In this document: piece by piece, positions 22,931-34,338 of the stretch
How the letters are laid out: every line of letters starts with the position of its first letter
Numbering within the stretch: the first letter of the stretch is position 1
Source: Nicotiana tabacum
Lineage: Eukaryota > Streptophyta > Magnoliopsida > Solanales > Solanaceae
NCBI RefSeq assembly: GCF_000715075.1
Contig: NC_134082.1
Span: 57,623,466 to 57,687,465 of the forward strand
DNA length: 64,000 bases
Reading direction: 5' to 3'
Notes under the pieces: generated by a model
Told to the model about the DNA's origin: nothing
The model's database searches: none
Seen by the model: only the letters and a program-made list of their open reading frames with translations
Translations under genes and position numbers: made by a program

Positions 22931-24754
22931 AAACTACTATGCAAGAGCTTATTGACACAAACAAGATCGAGGTTCAAGCCCTGGAGGCACCCAATATTAA
23001 CCAAAACCCGTTGCCAGTGCATCATGAGGCCAACATGATTGAACTAATACATAAGGGAGCAGAGCTTAAGAACCCCTCACAGGGAGTCATGATGATCCAT
23101 TCTAGTGAAGACAAAGTGAATGAAAAGTCAGCTAGTGTGAAACCCGCGGTTCAGCTGAAAGGAATAGACAACAAGCCAGTTGTGGTGATGGGGAAAAGAT
23201 CGTCCGTTGTTGCGAAGAAACCAGAGTCGATCAAGGTAGTGGTTTGAAGAGTATCAAGCACACCTGCGGTAGTCGTGAAGGGGGCTCACATAGAACTAGT
23301 TGTTATAAAGCCAGTAACCCAGTTACCAGTGATTGACAGTAAAACCGTTCCGTGGAAGTATGAACAGGTAGTTGTGACCTATAAGGGGAAGGAAATCAAA
23401 GAGGAAGTCTGTGAAACACAAGGTTTAACTCGCTCGGGACGTTGTTTTGCCCCCGAAGAGTTGAGAAAGGCTAGGGCTCCCAAGGAAAATCCGGCGCCAG
23501 TTAAGAAAGCTATTACGGAGGAAGAGGAAGAAGAGTTCTTGAAAAAGATGAAAATGCAAGATTATTCTATTGTTGAGCAGCTAAGAAAAACGCCAGCCCA
23601 AATCTCGTTGCTTTCATTGCTTATCCACTCGGATGAACATCACCGGGCTCTGATGAAGATATTGAACGAAGCTCATGTCCCCAATAAAGTTTCAGTGAAT
23701 CATTTGGAGAAAATCGCAAACAAAATCTTTGAGGTAAACAGAGTGACATTTTCTGATGATGAATTGCCTGTGGAGGGTACAGAACATAATAGAGCTCTTT
23801 ATTTGACCGTGAAATGTGAAGATTTGGTAGTCACTCGAGTACTGATTGATAATGGGTCCAGTGCCAATATTTGTCCTTTGTCTACATTGAACAAGTTGAA
23901 GGTTGATGATGACAGAATTCATAAGAATAGCATCTGCGTTCAGGGGTTTGATGGTGGTGGTACAGACACAGTGGGTGACATCATACTTGAATTGACAATT
24001 GGTCCGGTCGAGTTCATCATGGAGTTTTAGTGTTAGACGTGGCAGTGTCTTATAATCTTCTATTGGGGCGACCATGGATCCACGCTGCCAAAGCGGTGCC
24101 TTCTACACTACATCAGATGGTCAAATTCGAGTGGGATAGACAAGAGATCGTAGTACATGGGGAAGACAACATGAGCATTGTAAGTGATGCCATCGTACCC
24201 TTCATAGAGACTGATGATGATAAAGGGTCGTGGGTTTACCAGGTTTTCGATACAGTCTCAGTAGAAAAGGTTCCTAAGGGGAAAAGCGTCCTGATCCCCA
24301 GAATAACAGCTGCAACTGTCATGGTAGCCTCTAAAATGTTGAAAAATAGGTTTGTTCCAGGCAAAGGGTTGGGTGCTGATTTGCAAGATATTGTTCAGCT
24401 AGTTTATTTGCCCAAGAATCTGGATACCTTTGGGCTGGGTTTAAAGCCTACGACAGCGGATGTAAGACGAGCCCGCAAGATGAAGAAAAGAGGCTGGGTT
24501 CTTCCCAAACAAATTCCTCGTCTGTCCAGGTCCTTCGTCAGGCCAAGTATCGGAAAGCAATTATTGGCAAAGGTGTCTGGTCCGCTGATTGATGCGGATG
24601 GGAACTTGGAGAAAGGGCTTGAGAAGGTATTTGCTGAGGTGAACATGGTTGAGGCCAGGGAAAGTTCAAGCAAAGCATATATACAGTACATCGGGCCACA
24701 TGCTAATGTCAGCAACTGGGAAGCCACTCCTCTTCCATCTCGGAGGGAGTCGTG
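22931..24754 (+). pseudogene. Protease region of element B with G-patch-like segment
   Basis: Continues the gag-pol polyprotein. A spacer leads to an aspartic protease with catalytic D-N-G-S-S-A (about 23848-23865) and the closing L-L-G-R-P-W-I motif (about 24057-24078). A stop at 23245 and a frameshift at about 24028 interrupt it. After the protease, about 24325-24400 reads M-L-K-N-x-F-x-P-G-K-G-L-G-x(2)-L-Q, a G-patch-like motif, a glycine-rich nucleic-acid-binding module known next to protease in some retroelements. The frame stays open to 24755, where a splice donor lies on the stop codon. Confidence 0.82.
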
Positions 24755-24937
24755 GTAGTGGGTTTTGTTTTCCTCTTGTTCACCTGGATTATTCCAGGGT
24801 TTGTAATTCAGTTGCTATGTTCCGTCCGTTTGGATGAGTTAAAACCCTGTTGTCTTTACATTCAATGAAATGCAATTCCTTTTCCTTCTTAAGTCCTAAT
24901 TTTGTTTCCATTTCTTTTTCTTTTCTTTTCTGTACAG
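24755..24937 (+). other. Probable 183-bp intron between protease and RT
   Basis: Donor TCGTG|GTAGTG at 24755; acceptor after a pyrimidine-rich run, TGTACAG|TTCTCT, ending 24937. The upstream exon ends after the second base of a codon and the downstream exon supplies the third, so splicing makes an unbroken frame. The only stop between the two frames (TAG 24756-24758) lies inside the donor. Ogre elements are known for a spliced intron at this place. Confidence 0.8.
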
Positions 24938-27900
24938 TTCTCTTTATGCTGATATCGATGACATGACATGCATGAGGAATCTTCGAGCCAGTTTTAAAAG
25001 CCAATCTAATTCAGAAATAATAGTGCAAGAAATCGAGTGTCATGATGAGGTGGGATATGATGATGACAAAGCCTATGAGGAAGTTAGCAAAGAATTAAGT
25101 CACTTTGAAGAAAAACCCAAACCTAACCTAAATGACATAGAAGCAGTTAATCTAGGGGACCCAGACAATGTTCGTGAAACTAAAATAAGTGTTCATCTGG
25201 AGCCACAACACAAGGAGGGGATAATCAAAGCATTGTTCAAGTACAAGGATGTTTTTGCATGGTCGTATGATGATATGCCTGGTCTAAGTACCGATTTAGT
25301 GGTTCACAAATTACCCACTGACCCGACATTCCCTCCTGTCAAGCAGAAGCTGAGAAAGTTCAAAATAGACATAAGTGTAAAGATCAAAGAACAGATTACC
25401 AAGCAGTTCGATGTGAAGGTCATTCGGGTCACGCGGTATCCCACCTGGTTAGATAATGTTGTGCCTGTGCCGAAGAAAGATGGAAAGACCAGGGTGTGTG
25501 TCGATTATCGGGATCTTAACAAGGAAAGTCCAAAAGACAATTTTTCGCTACCGAACATCCACATATTGATTGATAATTGTGTCAAACATGAGATTGGTTC
25601 TTTTGTGGATTGTTACACGGGTTATCATCAGATTTTAATGGACGAGGAAGATGTTAAAAAGACGGCATTCGTCACGCCATGGGGAACATACTGCTATCGG
25701 GTCATGCCGTTTGGTTTGAAAAATGCTGGGGCAACTTATATGAGGGTAATGACAACAATATTTCATGATATGATACACAAGGAAATCGAGGTATATATGG
25801 ACGATGTGATTGTAAAGTCTAGACAGCAATCTGACCATGTCAGAGATCTGAGAAAGTTCTTACAAAGGTTTTGCAGGTACAATCTCAAGCTTAATCCTGC
25901 AAAATGCGCGTTAGGGGTGCCATCTGGAAAGTTGTTGGGGTTCATAGTCAGCCGCCGGGGTATTGAACTGGATCCATCAAAAATCAAGGCCATCCATTAA
26001 TTGCCACCTCCGAGGAACAAGACCGAGGTGATGAGTTTGCTGGGAAGATTGAATTATATCAGCAGGTTCATCGCCTAGCTCACAACAACTTGTGAGCCTA
26101 TCTTTAAGCTGTTAAGGAAAGACACTGCGGTCAAATGGACAAACGAATGCCAGGAGGCGTTTGATAAGATAAAGGGGTATTTTTCAAATCCACCTGTGTT
26201 GGTTCTGCCAGAACCAGGGAGACCTTTGATTCTATATTTAATGGTGTTAGACAATTCGTTCGGCTGTGTATTGGGTCAACATGATATCACGGAAAGGAAG
26301 GAGCAGGCCATCTATTACCTCAGCAAGAAGTTCACACCCTAAGAGGTTAAGTATACTCATCTTGAAAGGACATGTTACGCCCTAACTTGGGTGGCACAGA
26401 AGCTGAAACACTATTTGTCATCTTATACTACTTACCTCATATCTCGTTTGGACCCGTTAAAGTATATCTTTTAGAAGCCTATACCCACAGGGAGGCTTGC
26501 AAAGTGGCAGATCCTGCTCACAGAGTTTGACATTGTCTACGTGACTCGGACTGCGATGAAAACACAGGTCTTGGCGGACCATCTGGCCGAGAATCCGGTT
26601 GATGAAAATTATGAACCTTTGAAGACTTATTTCCCTGATGAAGAGGTGATGCATGTTGAAGAATTGGAACAAGTTGAGAAGCCAGGATGGAAACTTTTCT
26701 TTGATGGGGCCGCAAACATGAAAGGCGTGGGAATAGGAGCGGTGCTTATTTCTGAAACAGAGCAACATTACCCTGTTACAGCTCAGCTTCATTTTATTGT
26801 ACGAACAACATGGCAGAATATGAAGCATGTATCTTGGGGTTGAGATTAGCTGTAGATATGGGTGTCCAGGAAGTCTTGGTCATGGGTGACTCGGACCTAC
26901 TGGTATACCAAATTCAAGGAAAATGGGAAACACGAGACTTAAAGCTTATACCGTACCGATAATGTTTGCATGAGCTTTGTCAGCGGTTTCACTCAATAGA
27001 GTTACAACACATTCAAAGGATTCATAATGAAGTGGCCGATGCGTTGGCTACTCTGGCATCAATGTTACACCATCCGGATAAGGCTTACGTGGACCCTTTG
27101 CAGATTTAGGTCCGCGATCAGCACGCTTATTGTAATGTAGTGGAAGAGGAACTTGACGGTGAGCTGTGGTTTCATGACATCAAGGAATATATCAGGATTG
27201 GTGTGTATCCGATACAGTCCACAGGTGATCAGAAACGAACAATTCGACGGTTGGCACGTGGGTTTTTCCTTAGTGGAGGAGTGTTGTATAAAAGAACTGC
27301 AGACCTCGGGTTGTTGAGGTGCATGGATGCGAGGCAGGCCACATCTATCATGACTGAGGTACATTCGGGTGTCTGTGGACCGCATATGAGCGGATATGTT
27401 TTGGCAAATAAGATCCTACGGGAAGGTTACTATTGGCTTACTATGGAGCGAGATTGTATCAGTTCCATACGTAAATGTCATCAGTGCCAAATACATGGAG
27501 ACTTGATTCATTCTCTGCCATCAGAACTACATACGATGTCCGCACCATGGCCTTTCGTTGCCTGGGGCATGGATGTTATTGGGCCAATTGATCCAACAGC
27601 GTCAAATAGGCACAGGTTTATTCTGGTAGCTATAGATTATTTTACCAAATGGGTGGAAGCTAAAACGTTCAAGTCTGTGACCAAGAAAGCTGTGGTGGAT
27701 TTTGTGCATTCGAACATTATTTGTCGGTTTGGAATACCGAAGGTGATTATCACAGAAATAGGGCTAATCTTAATAGTCATCTGATGAAGGAGACATGTGA
27801 GCAGTTCAAGATTATTCATCGTCATTCCACTCCATACCGCCCTAAGGCAAATGGTGCGGTTGAGGCAGCCAATAAGAATATAAAGAAAATACTCCGGAAA

Positions 27901-28412
27901 ATGGTAGAAGGATCTAAACAATGGCATGAAAAGCTGCATTTTGCATTGTTGGGATACCGCACCACTATTCGTACCTCGGTGGGGGCAACTCCTTACTCTT
28001 TAGTGTATGGCACGGAAGCAGTGATACCCGCAGAAGTGGAAATCCTGTTCTCCGAATCATAGTAGAGGCTGAGATCGATGATGATGAATGGGTGAAAAGC
28101 CGCCTTGAGCAGTTGAGTTTGATTGACTAGAAGAGATTGGCATCAGTGTGTTATGGTCAACTGTACCAACAAAGAATGGCAAGAGCATACAACAAGAAAG
28201 TGCGTCCAAGGAAGTTTGAAGTCGAACATCTAGTATTGAGACGTATTTTGCCTCATTGGGCAGAAGCAAAAGGAAAGTTTGCTCCAAATTGGCAGGGACC
28301 ATTTGTCGTAACCAGAGTGTTGTCTAATGATGCACTATATTTGATAGACATAGAAGGAAAATGTGTAGAAATGGCCATCAATTCCGATGAAGTCAAGAGA
28401 TACTATGTATGA
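24938..28412 (+). pseudogene. pol of element B: RT, RNase H, second RNase H, integrase
   Basis: RT spans about 25300-25990 with V-P-K-K-D-G, the R-V-C-V-D-Y-R-D-L block and catalytic Y-M-D-D (about 25794). RNase H follows at about 26200-26540, then a second RNase H-like domain at about 26685-27060 starting F-F-D-G-A. Integrase has its H-H-C-C zinc region at about 27360-27500 and its core from W-G-M-D (about 27560); a 1-base frameshift near 27750 destroys the second catalytic Asp. The C-terminus ends S-D-E-V-K-R-Y-Y at 28412. Stops at 25998, 26076, 26340 and 26472, more further on, and a frameshift near 26800. Dead copy. Confidence 0.88.
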
Positions 28413-28784
28413 TTTCTTTATTTTGATTGTACTTGTTTGTATTTGGCATACTTTAAAGATTGAAATGACGAAGGCGTTTTGTTCTGCTATCTAAACACTT
28501 TTACCCCTTGTCATCCCCTTTGAGCCTTAGTTATTTTCTTTCATATCCCTCTTTTGGAATCAATGGCACCATTAAGAAATGCGAGTGGGGAAGAAAAAAA
28601 AATGAAAAGAAAACGAAAAAGAAAGAAAAGTGAAAAAAAAGAGGAGAAAAGAAGGAAAAGAAAAGAAGAGGAAAATTGAAAGTGAAAAGAAGAAAGAAAA
28701 GAAAAGTAAATGAAGAAAAGAAAGGAAAAGAAGAGCAGAAAAGAAAAAAAAAAGAAAAAAACAACAATGTAGTCTCTATGAAGT
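28413..28784 (+). repeat. Start of B 3' UTR with a second polypurine tract (28584-28769)
   Basis: After ~170 bp of unremarkable sequence, 28584-28769 is nearly pure A and G on the plus strand. It ends directly before hairpin module copy 5. Confidence 0.7.
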
Positions 28785-28845
28785 GAACTACGTTTGACTT
28801 GATCCCGCAAGGGTACGTAGGCAGCCTCGCTGAGGTTTAGTCATA
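28785..28845 (+). other. Two-hairpin module, copy 5 (after pol of B)
   Basis: GAACTACG start. Hairpin 1 is short: CCC-GCAA-GGG (28804-28813), a GNRA-type tetraloop. GTACGTAGGCA follows. Hairpin 2: CCTC (28825-28828) with GAGG (28832-28835). Same position relative to pol as copy 1 in A. Confidence 0.68.
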
Positions 28846-30030
28846 CCAAAATAAAATCCAAAAGTCCCCAAGCAAGAAGCTGGGGCAGAAATCGTGGTTG
28901 TTGTAAGAAATCTGATTTCGAAAGTTGTAATTTTAACCCATTTTGAAATTATTTTGAGCCTTTCATACCCTTTCTTTCTAGCCCCGTCCAAAGCCCACAT
29001 TACGGTCCAAAGAAAGACCTTCTGATAAGTCTCTGAGAAATGCCAAGTCAAGCAGGTAAAGGTAATTCATGTCTGGGGCAACACTCTGGTTGAAGCAAGA
29101 AAAGAAAAAAGATAAAAATGAGAGAGTCTTATCGGTGAAAACCTGCACAGGCACGGTAAGGCGACGAAAGTTGAGAGAAAGAATAAAATGAGAGAGTCTT
29201 ATTGGTGAACACCCTCGCGAGCACCTTGAGGAGAAAGTGAGTTGAGAAATTATTAATGGAGAAAGGTCTGTTGGTGGAAAATTGTTTCGAGGCACCACAG
29301 GATGAACAAGGCTAAGGTTTGGATAAAGTAATCAAGTGATGGAAATTCTGGGGCAACAAAGGGTGGCGACCAAGAGTTGGTTAGTTGGATAGATTGGGCC
29401 GATTAGTCTGAAATGCATGTCATGACCATTGGTACCAGCTGTTCCGGTCAGATAAGTTTCTTTCCCTTTTTCTTTTTAACAGTCATCTAGTTTTGGATTC
29501 TTCTTATCCTTAACTCGTAAACTCATTGCATTTCATTTTCTTTGGGGGTTTTATCCGTCTAAAATGTTTCAATGTTAGTTTTGTTCAAAGCAAGTGGAAA
29601 GGTATTTAAACACTCACTACCAGATTCCGGAAAGTGAAAAGCACGATGTAGTCAGAGCATGTCAAAAACAGTATGATGAAAGGTGGAATACATGGAATCT
29701 CCAGAAATGTCGTCGATGGAATGATTGGGAAATGTCGGGGGAAGTGCAAAGGTTCATAAAAAGGGTCAGAGGTGTGAAACAACAACATGGGTACAGAACA
29801 CTCGGTTTGTCAGAGTCAGGGGTTCGAAGATCAGTTAGAAAGTCAAAGCGGTTCAGGGCCAGTTCGGGAAGCCAGTCGCAACAAAACAATGTAGCAGAAA
29901 GATCTCCAACAAGAATGCCACCAACTAACCACCATTTTTGAACTAACAAATTTTCTTTGATTAAAACAGGGGCAGAAAAGTTCGTTTGTTTCAGAGGAAC
30001 CCTCCGTGGAGAAAAGCAGTCAACAAACAG
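28846..30030 (+). other. B 3' UTR, upper part, with a ~72-bp imperfect triplication
   Basis: GAGAGAGTCTTATYGGTGAA-like units start near 29120, 29192 and 29262, each followed by a small palindromic core and GCAC. GGGGCA strings occur near 28881, 29073, 29348 and 29965. An open frame at 29594-29941 lacks an ATG start and a recognisable motif; I do not call it a gene. Confidence 0.55.
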
Positions 30031-30043
30031 GTTTGATTTTTGA

Positions 30044-30870
30044 TTTTCAGGACCCTCCTGGAAAATGGGACCTAGTTTAAAGTTCAGAAATAACATAATC
30101 TAGCATAAATGTATCCCAAAAGAATATAAGTTAGCTTAGAAGTCGGCATGTTCAAGAAAGGTCAATTAGGAGTTTCCAGGACCCTCCTGAATAATGGAAC
30201 TTAGCTTTAAGATGTCAATTAGATAACAACATTTAGCGTAAACTCTATTGTAGGGTAGTATAATTCAGACATGAAAGTTGTCACCCTTAAGATAAAATTT
30301 GAACTTTGATTTTCAGGACCCTCCTGCATAATGGGGAGTAGTTTAAAGATCCTCTTAGATAGCAAGATTTAGCAGAAGTCACACCCGTAGAAGATATAAC
30401 TTAGATTTTAATCCAACGTTTAGTTAAGAGTTGTGAGGAGCCCGACTGGATAACAGAGGAATACATTTCAAGTTTGAAGTCAGGAGCCCACCAGGAGAAT
30501 AGAGGAATACATTCAAGTTTTGAAGTCAGGATCCCGCCTGTAGAACAGAGGTATTACAATTCAAGTTTTAGGTTTAACTCTTATTAACATCCGATAACAT
30601 GTACCCAGTTTTCCAAACTAGGGAAAAAAGTTTTCTTTGTTCGATTTATTTTGTGAAGTAAGGAGCCCGCCTGGATAACAGAGGAATACATTCAAGTTTA
30701 AGTTCAGCAGTTAGGAGCCCGCCTGGATAACAGAGGAATACATTCAATTTCAAGATTCAGAAGTCAGGAGTCCTCCTGGATAACATAGACATACAGTTCA
30801 AGTTTCAGTAATTGGGAGCCCGCCCAGATAACAGAGGAATACATTCAGTTCAAGATTATTCAAGTTCAGC
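30044..30870 (+). repeat. Hairpin array in the 3' UTR of element B
   Basis: Two sub-arrays. First, three copies of CAGGA-CCC-TCCTG (30048-30060, 30177-30189, 30314-30326); the first arm pair extends to 9 bp with one G-T pair. Second, about eight copies (30434-30860) of AGGAGCCCGCCTGGATAACA followed by GAGGAATACATTCAAGTTT. Most copies pair CAGG with CCTG around a 6-nt loop; one has TGGG with CCCA (30813-30826). Sequence unrelated to A's array but in the same place. Confidence 0.75.
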
Positions 30871-31306
30871 AATTTGGAGAGAAGAAATAACATCTTAGTT
30901 CACGATTTGAAGTAACAACAATGAGTTTCACCAAGGGAACGCAAGACAACAAGGAAGTACAAGATGCAGTTGGAAAATTTCAGATAGGACTTTTGTAATT
31001 CATAGTCCATAGATTAGGCTAGCTTCTTTTATTTTGACATGGTGTAATAAGGAAGGTCAGTGAGCAGCAGCAGCAGCAATCGCAGTGAAATCACAGCTCC
31101 TGGTAGTCCCAGCTACCAGACACTCTCGAACTACACTAACCTGATTCCTGTTTAGCCCAGGATATGTAGGCAAACTCTGAAGCAGGGTGCAGTCAGCTCT
31201 TTAAAAAATGCTTCACGTGGAATATTCAAATGGGCAAAAATCACTCGTATTTGTTCACTTATCTTTGCACGAAAACTCTTCATGATTCCGAGCAAAGAGG
31301 GGCAGC
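30871..31306 (+). other. End of B internal region: module copy 6 and polypurine tract
   Basis: A CAG-rich run lies near 31060. Module copy 6 is at 31128-31195: TCCTG (31146-31150) with CAGGA (31158-31162), TATGTAGGCA, then ACTC (31174-31177) with GGGT (31185-31188). The polypurine tract AGCAAAGAGGGGCAGC (31291-31306) abuts the 3' LTR. Confidence 0.75.
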
Positions 31307-31720
31307 TGTGAGCACGTGATTTTTTCCCTATATATGAATTATTCCCAAAAATTCAAACAAAATGATTTTTCTTGATTTTACAACTTCCGTGAATTTTATG
31401 GCATTTTCTGGTAACTATTGCATTTTATTTGTGCATTTTAATTCATATAAAAAATATAAAAATACATTTGCATTTAGGATTTAATTTCATATTTTTAGTA
31501 TTAATTAGGGGATAATTTATTTTTAGAATAAAATATGAAAAATAACAAAAATAGTTCGCTTTCGCATTTTATTGTTTAATTGTGAAATCGTCACGAAATA
31601 GTTTTTAAAAACAATTTTAGGGATTAATTAGTTTTAGTTTAATTGATTAGTTTAATTTTGCATCTTTATAAAAAAAATTAAAAAAAAAACAAAAATTACA
31701 AAGTGGAAAGCAAAAAGGAA
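31307..31720 (+). mobile_element. 3' LTR of element B, left part
   Basis: Starts TGTGAGCACG and matches 13109 to about 13540 closely. It ends at 31720, where the LINE is inserted. Confidence 0.92.
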
Positions 31721-32049
31721 TTTCGTCATCATTTTCCTGTCATAACTCCGGAATCCGGTGGTGGAACCAACCAACTTGGTGTCAAAAAATACATAATCTC
31801 CTTACGAGTAATACCCAATTGGTTTCAACTTCAGATCTATAGTCAATTTTTGTAGATCTTAATTTCAGTTTCACGAGTTACTGTAGCACACAGATTTCTT
31901 CATTCAATTTCAACAATTCAGCTAATTCCAGCGCTACTGTTAAGCACAACAGATTGCGTTAAGCAAATTCAAATTATAGTAATTTCGTTTTATTGCAAAC
32001 ATAGTACAACTTTGTCATGTAAGTAAAGTGTTAAAGAATTATAACTGTA

Positions 32050-34254
32050 ATGGACACACAGGCAGGTGGCCAGCCACTTTTGGTGGCTGCGCTGCCTACA
32101 CAATTTCATCCAAACATTGCACAAACATCAGGGATCATAAATAAGCCGATGGATTACTCCAAATTTCTGAAACCTTGCACTTTAAATGCTGCAATGCATG
32201 AACAACAGGAAGTTGAGCCAATTGCTATTCGTACACCTAAAATATTAAATGTAGAACATGTTATTCAGTTCACAGAAGCGGAAGTAGAAAGGATGGATAT
32301 CATCGAAGGATTACAATATGCAATAGTTGGTAAATGTTCTTATGGCAACCCAGAAATTCAACAACTGCGTAAGTTAATACCAATTCAATGCGGAATTAAA
32401 GGTGAATGTAACATTAGATTTCTAAGGGATAGACATATTTTGATTAGAATGACATTAAGGCAGGACTATCTTCATTTCTCATCAAAAACTCATTACATAA
32501 AGGACAGGGATGACTATCAATATCAGCTTAGGCCGTTGATTTATGACTCAAAGTTTAGAGCAGATGAAGAAACACCCAAGGCAATGGCTTGGATCTCATT
32601 CCCAGGTCTATTGCCAACCTTTTTTGTAAAGGAATGTCTATTTTCTCTAGCTTCAGCAGTAGGTAAACCTATGCATCTAGACATGGCTACAATTAATAAA
32701 ACTAGACCTAGTTGTGCTAGGCTGAAGGTACTAGTTGATCTACTTGCAGATTTGCCTAAAAAGGTGAGGATGGACATATTCAACGAAGCTAAAGGAACAA
32801 CAAGAACTGAATGGGTGAGAATTCAATATGACAAGCTGCCTAAATATTGCAGACATTGTAAACTTCAAGGGCATGATCAATTTGAATGCTGGAGGACACA
32901 CCCTGAATTATTTGTGGAGAAGGAGAATGATGACCAAGCAGATTCAACTAAGAAACAGGACATAGAGAACTCACAACCTATAAAGATGTTATCTAGTGGA
33001 AAGGTCGTGGGTAATGTGATTGTTACAGCAAAAGAGCAATGGAAGGAAGTGAAGGACAACAGAGTTAGAATTGTAGTAAATCAAAATACTAGTCTTAGTA
33101 ATAATGGAATGGAGATGGCACCAGCTAAGCAGCATGAAAACAATAACAATAAAGAGGGTACAAGCACTGTAGAGAGACAAGCAGAACCACAAAGCAACAG
33201 TGGTAAGGAATTGGAGGCAGTAGACAATGAAGATAATGATCATGTTCAAGTAGCTAACAAGTTTGCAATATTACAAGGGATGGAGGAAGAGAAAGAACCT
33301 ATTAATCAATTGGCAAAGGTGACAGATAATGCAGCAACAAGCAGTACAACAATTCATAACCATGCATCTACAAAGCAAAAACCAAAAAATATGGTCAATA
33401 ATGAGGGAAAGTTAAATCCTGCAGCACAACTTTTTCATCTTAAAGCATTGGGGATTAGTTCGACAAATGGTCTAGTCAATGGAAATGAGGCATCAAAAGC
33501 AAAAAACGATACTGCACAATGGGTAGAAAGAAATTTCAAGAATAAAACAGGAGAGGGAATAGTGAAGATCAATAAACCATGCCAGCAAATCCCATCACAA
33601 GATACATTAGTGAACAAGGTACCTAATAAAACTCCAAATTCTCAAGCAGAAGGGTGAAAATCAGCTACATTTAAAGAAAGAGTGCAAGGCTGTGGAGGCA
33701 GGCTATGGGATACACAAAGGGAATACGATTCAGAGGAGAACAAAGTACCACAAGGAGCACAAAATGATGAGGAACCAAATGAGAAGGACAAAGAAGAAGA
33801 CGAGCAAAGTGTAAATGGAGAGCACCAAGCCAATGACAACAATACAACTGAATTCACAGAAATTAGAAACTATGAAGGAAGAGACCCAGAGGTAAATGAT
33901 CCTGGAGGAACAGAAGATGATCAAATTCAGATATCACAAGAAGACCCACAAGGACACAACGCAACAGACAAGAAGAAACAGTCAAGACATAAAACAGAAA
34001 TATTAAATATTACTGTTACAATGGAGAAAAATCAGTTGCAGCTGTTAAAAAGAGGAGAAGAGAAGGCCTTGGTCCCTAAAAGGAATGCATTTGGAGCTAC
34101 ATCAGGAAGTAAGGAAGACAATGAAGAAGGAGAAGAACCTGGTAAATCAGGATACGACATGGACCAAGAATCAACTACCCAACACCATATGAATGCGGCA
34201 AGGCAAAGTGACTTATCACCAAGTGGAAAAGGCAAAATTAGCAGCAAAAGGTAA
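32050..34254 (+). pseudogene. LINE ORF1, RNA-binding protein
   Basis: About 734 codons from ATG 32050, with one in-frame stop TGA at 33655-33657. The N-terminal half (residues about 80-260) matches the DUF4283 type found in plant LINE ORF1 proteins. A zinc knuckle C-x2-C-x4-H-x4-C follows near residue 280 (about 32845-32890). The rest is low-complexity, rich in N, K, E, Q and G, as in other plant ORF1s. Plant L1 ORF1 proteins bind element RNA in the transposition particle. The long open frame suggests a fairly recent insertion. Confidence 0.82.
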
Positions 34255-34338
34255 GAAGAAGCAACAAAAAGATAATTTTGCAGTACCAAAAGCTGGGGTG
34301 CACACAAGGAGAACGCTAACTAAATCCAACAATCAATA

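Noticed and set aside
28531..28810. Minus-strand F/S/L-rich open frames (also 20882-21085)
   Set aside because: They are the complement of polypurine tracts, so low complexity keeps them open.
29594..29941. 115-codon basic open frame in B's 3' UTR
   Set aside because: No ATG start, no motif I recognise, no counterpart in A. Could be an old ORF remnant but I cannot support it.
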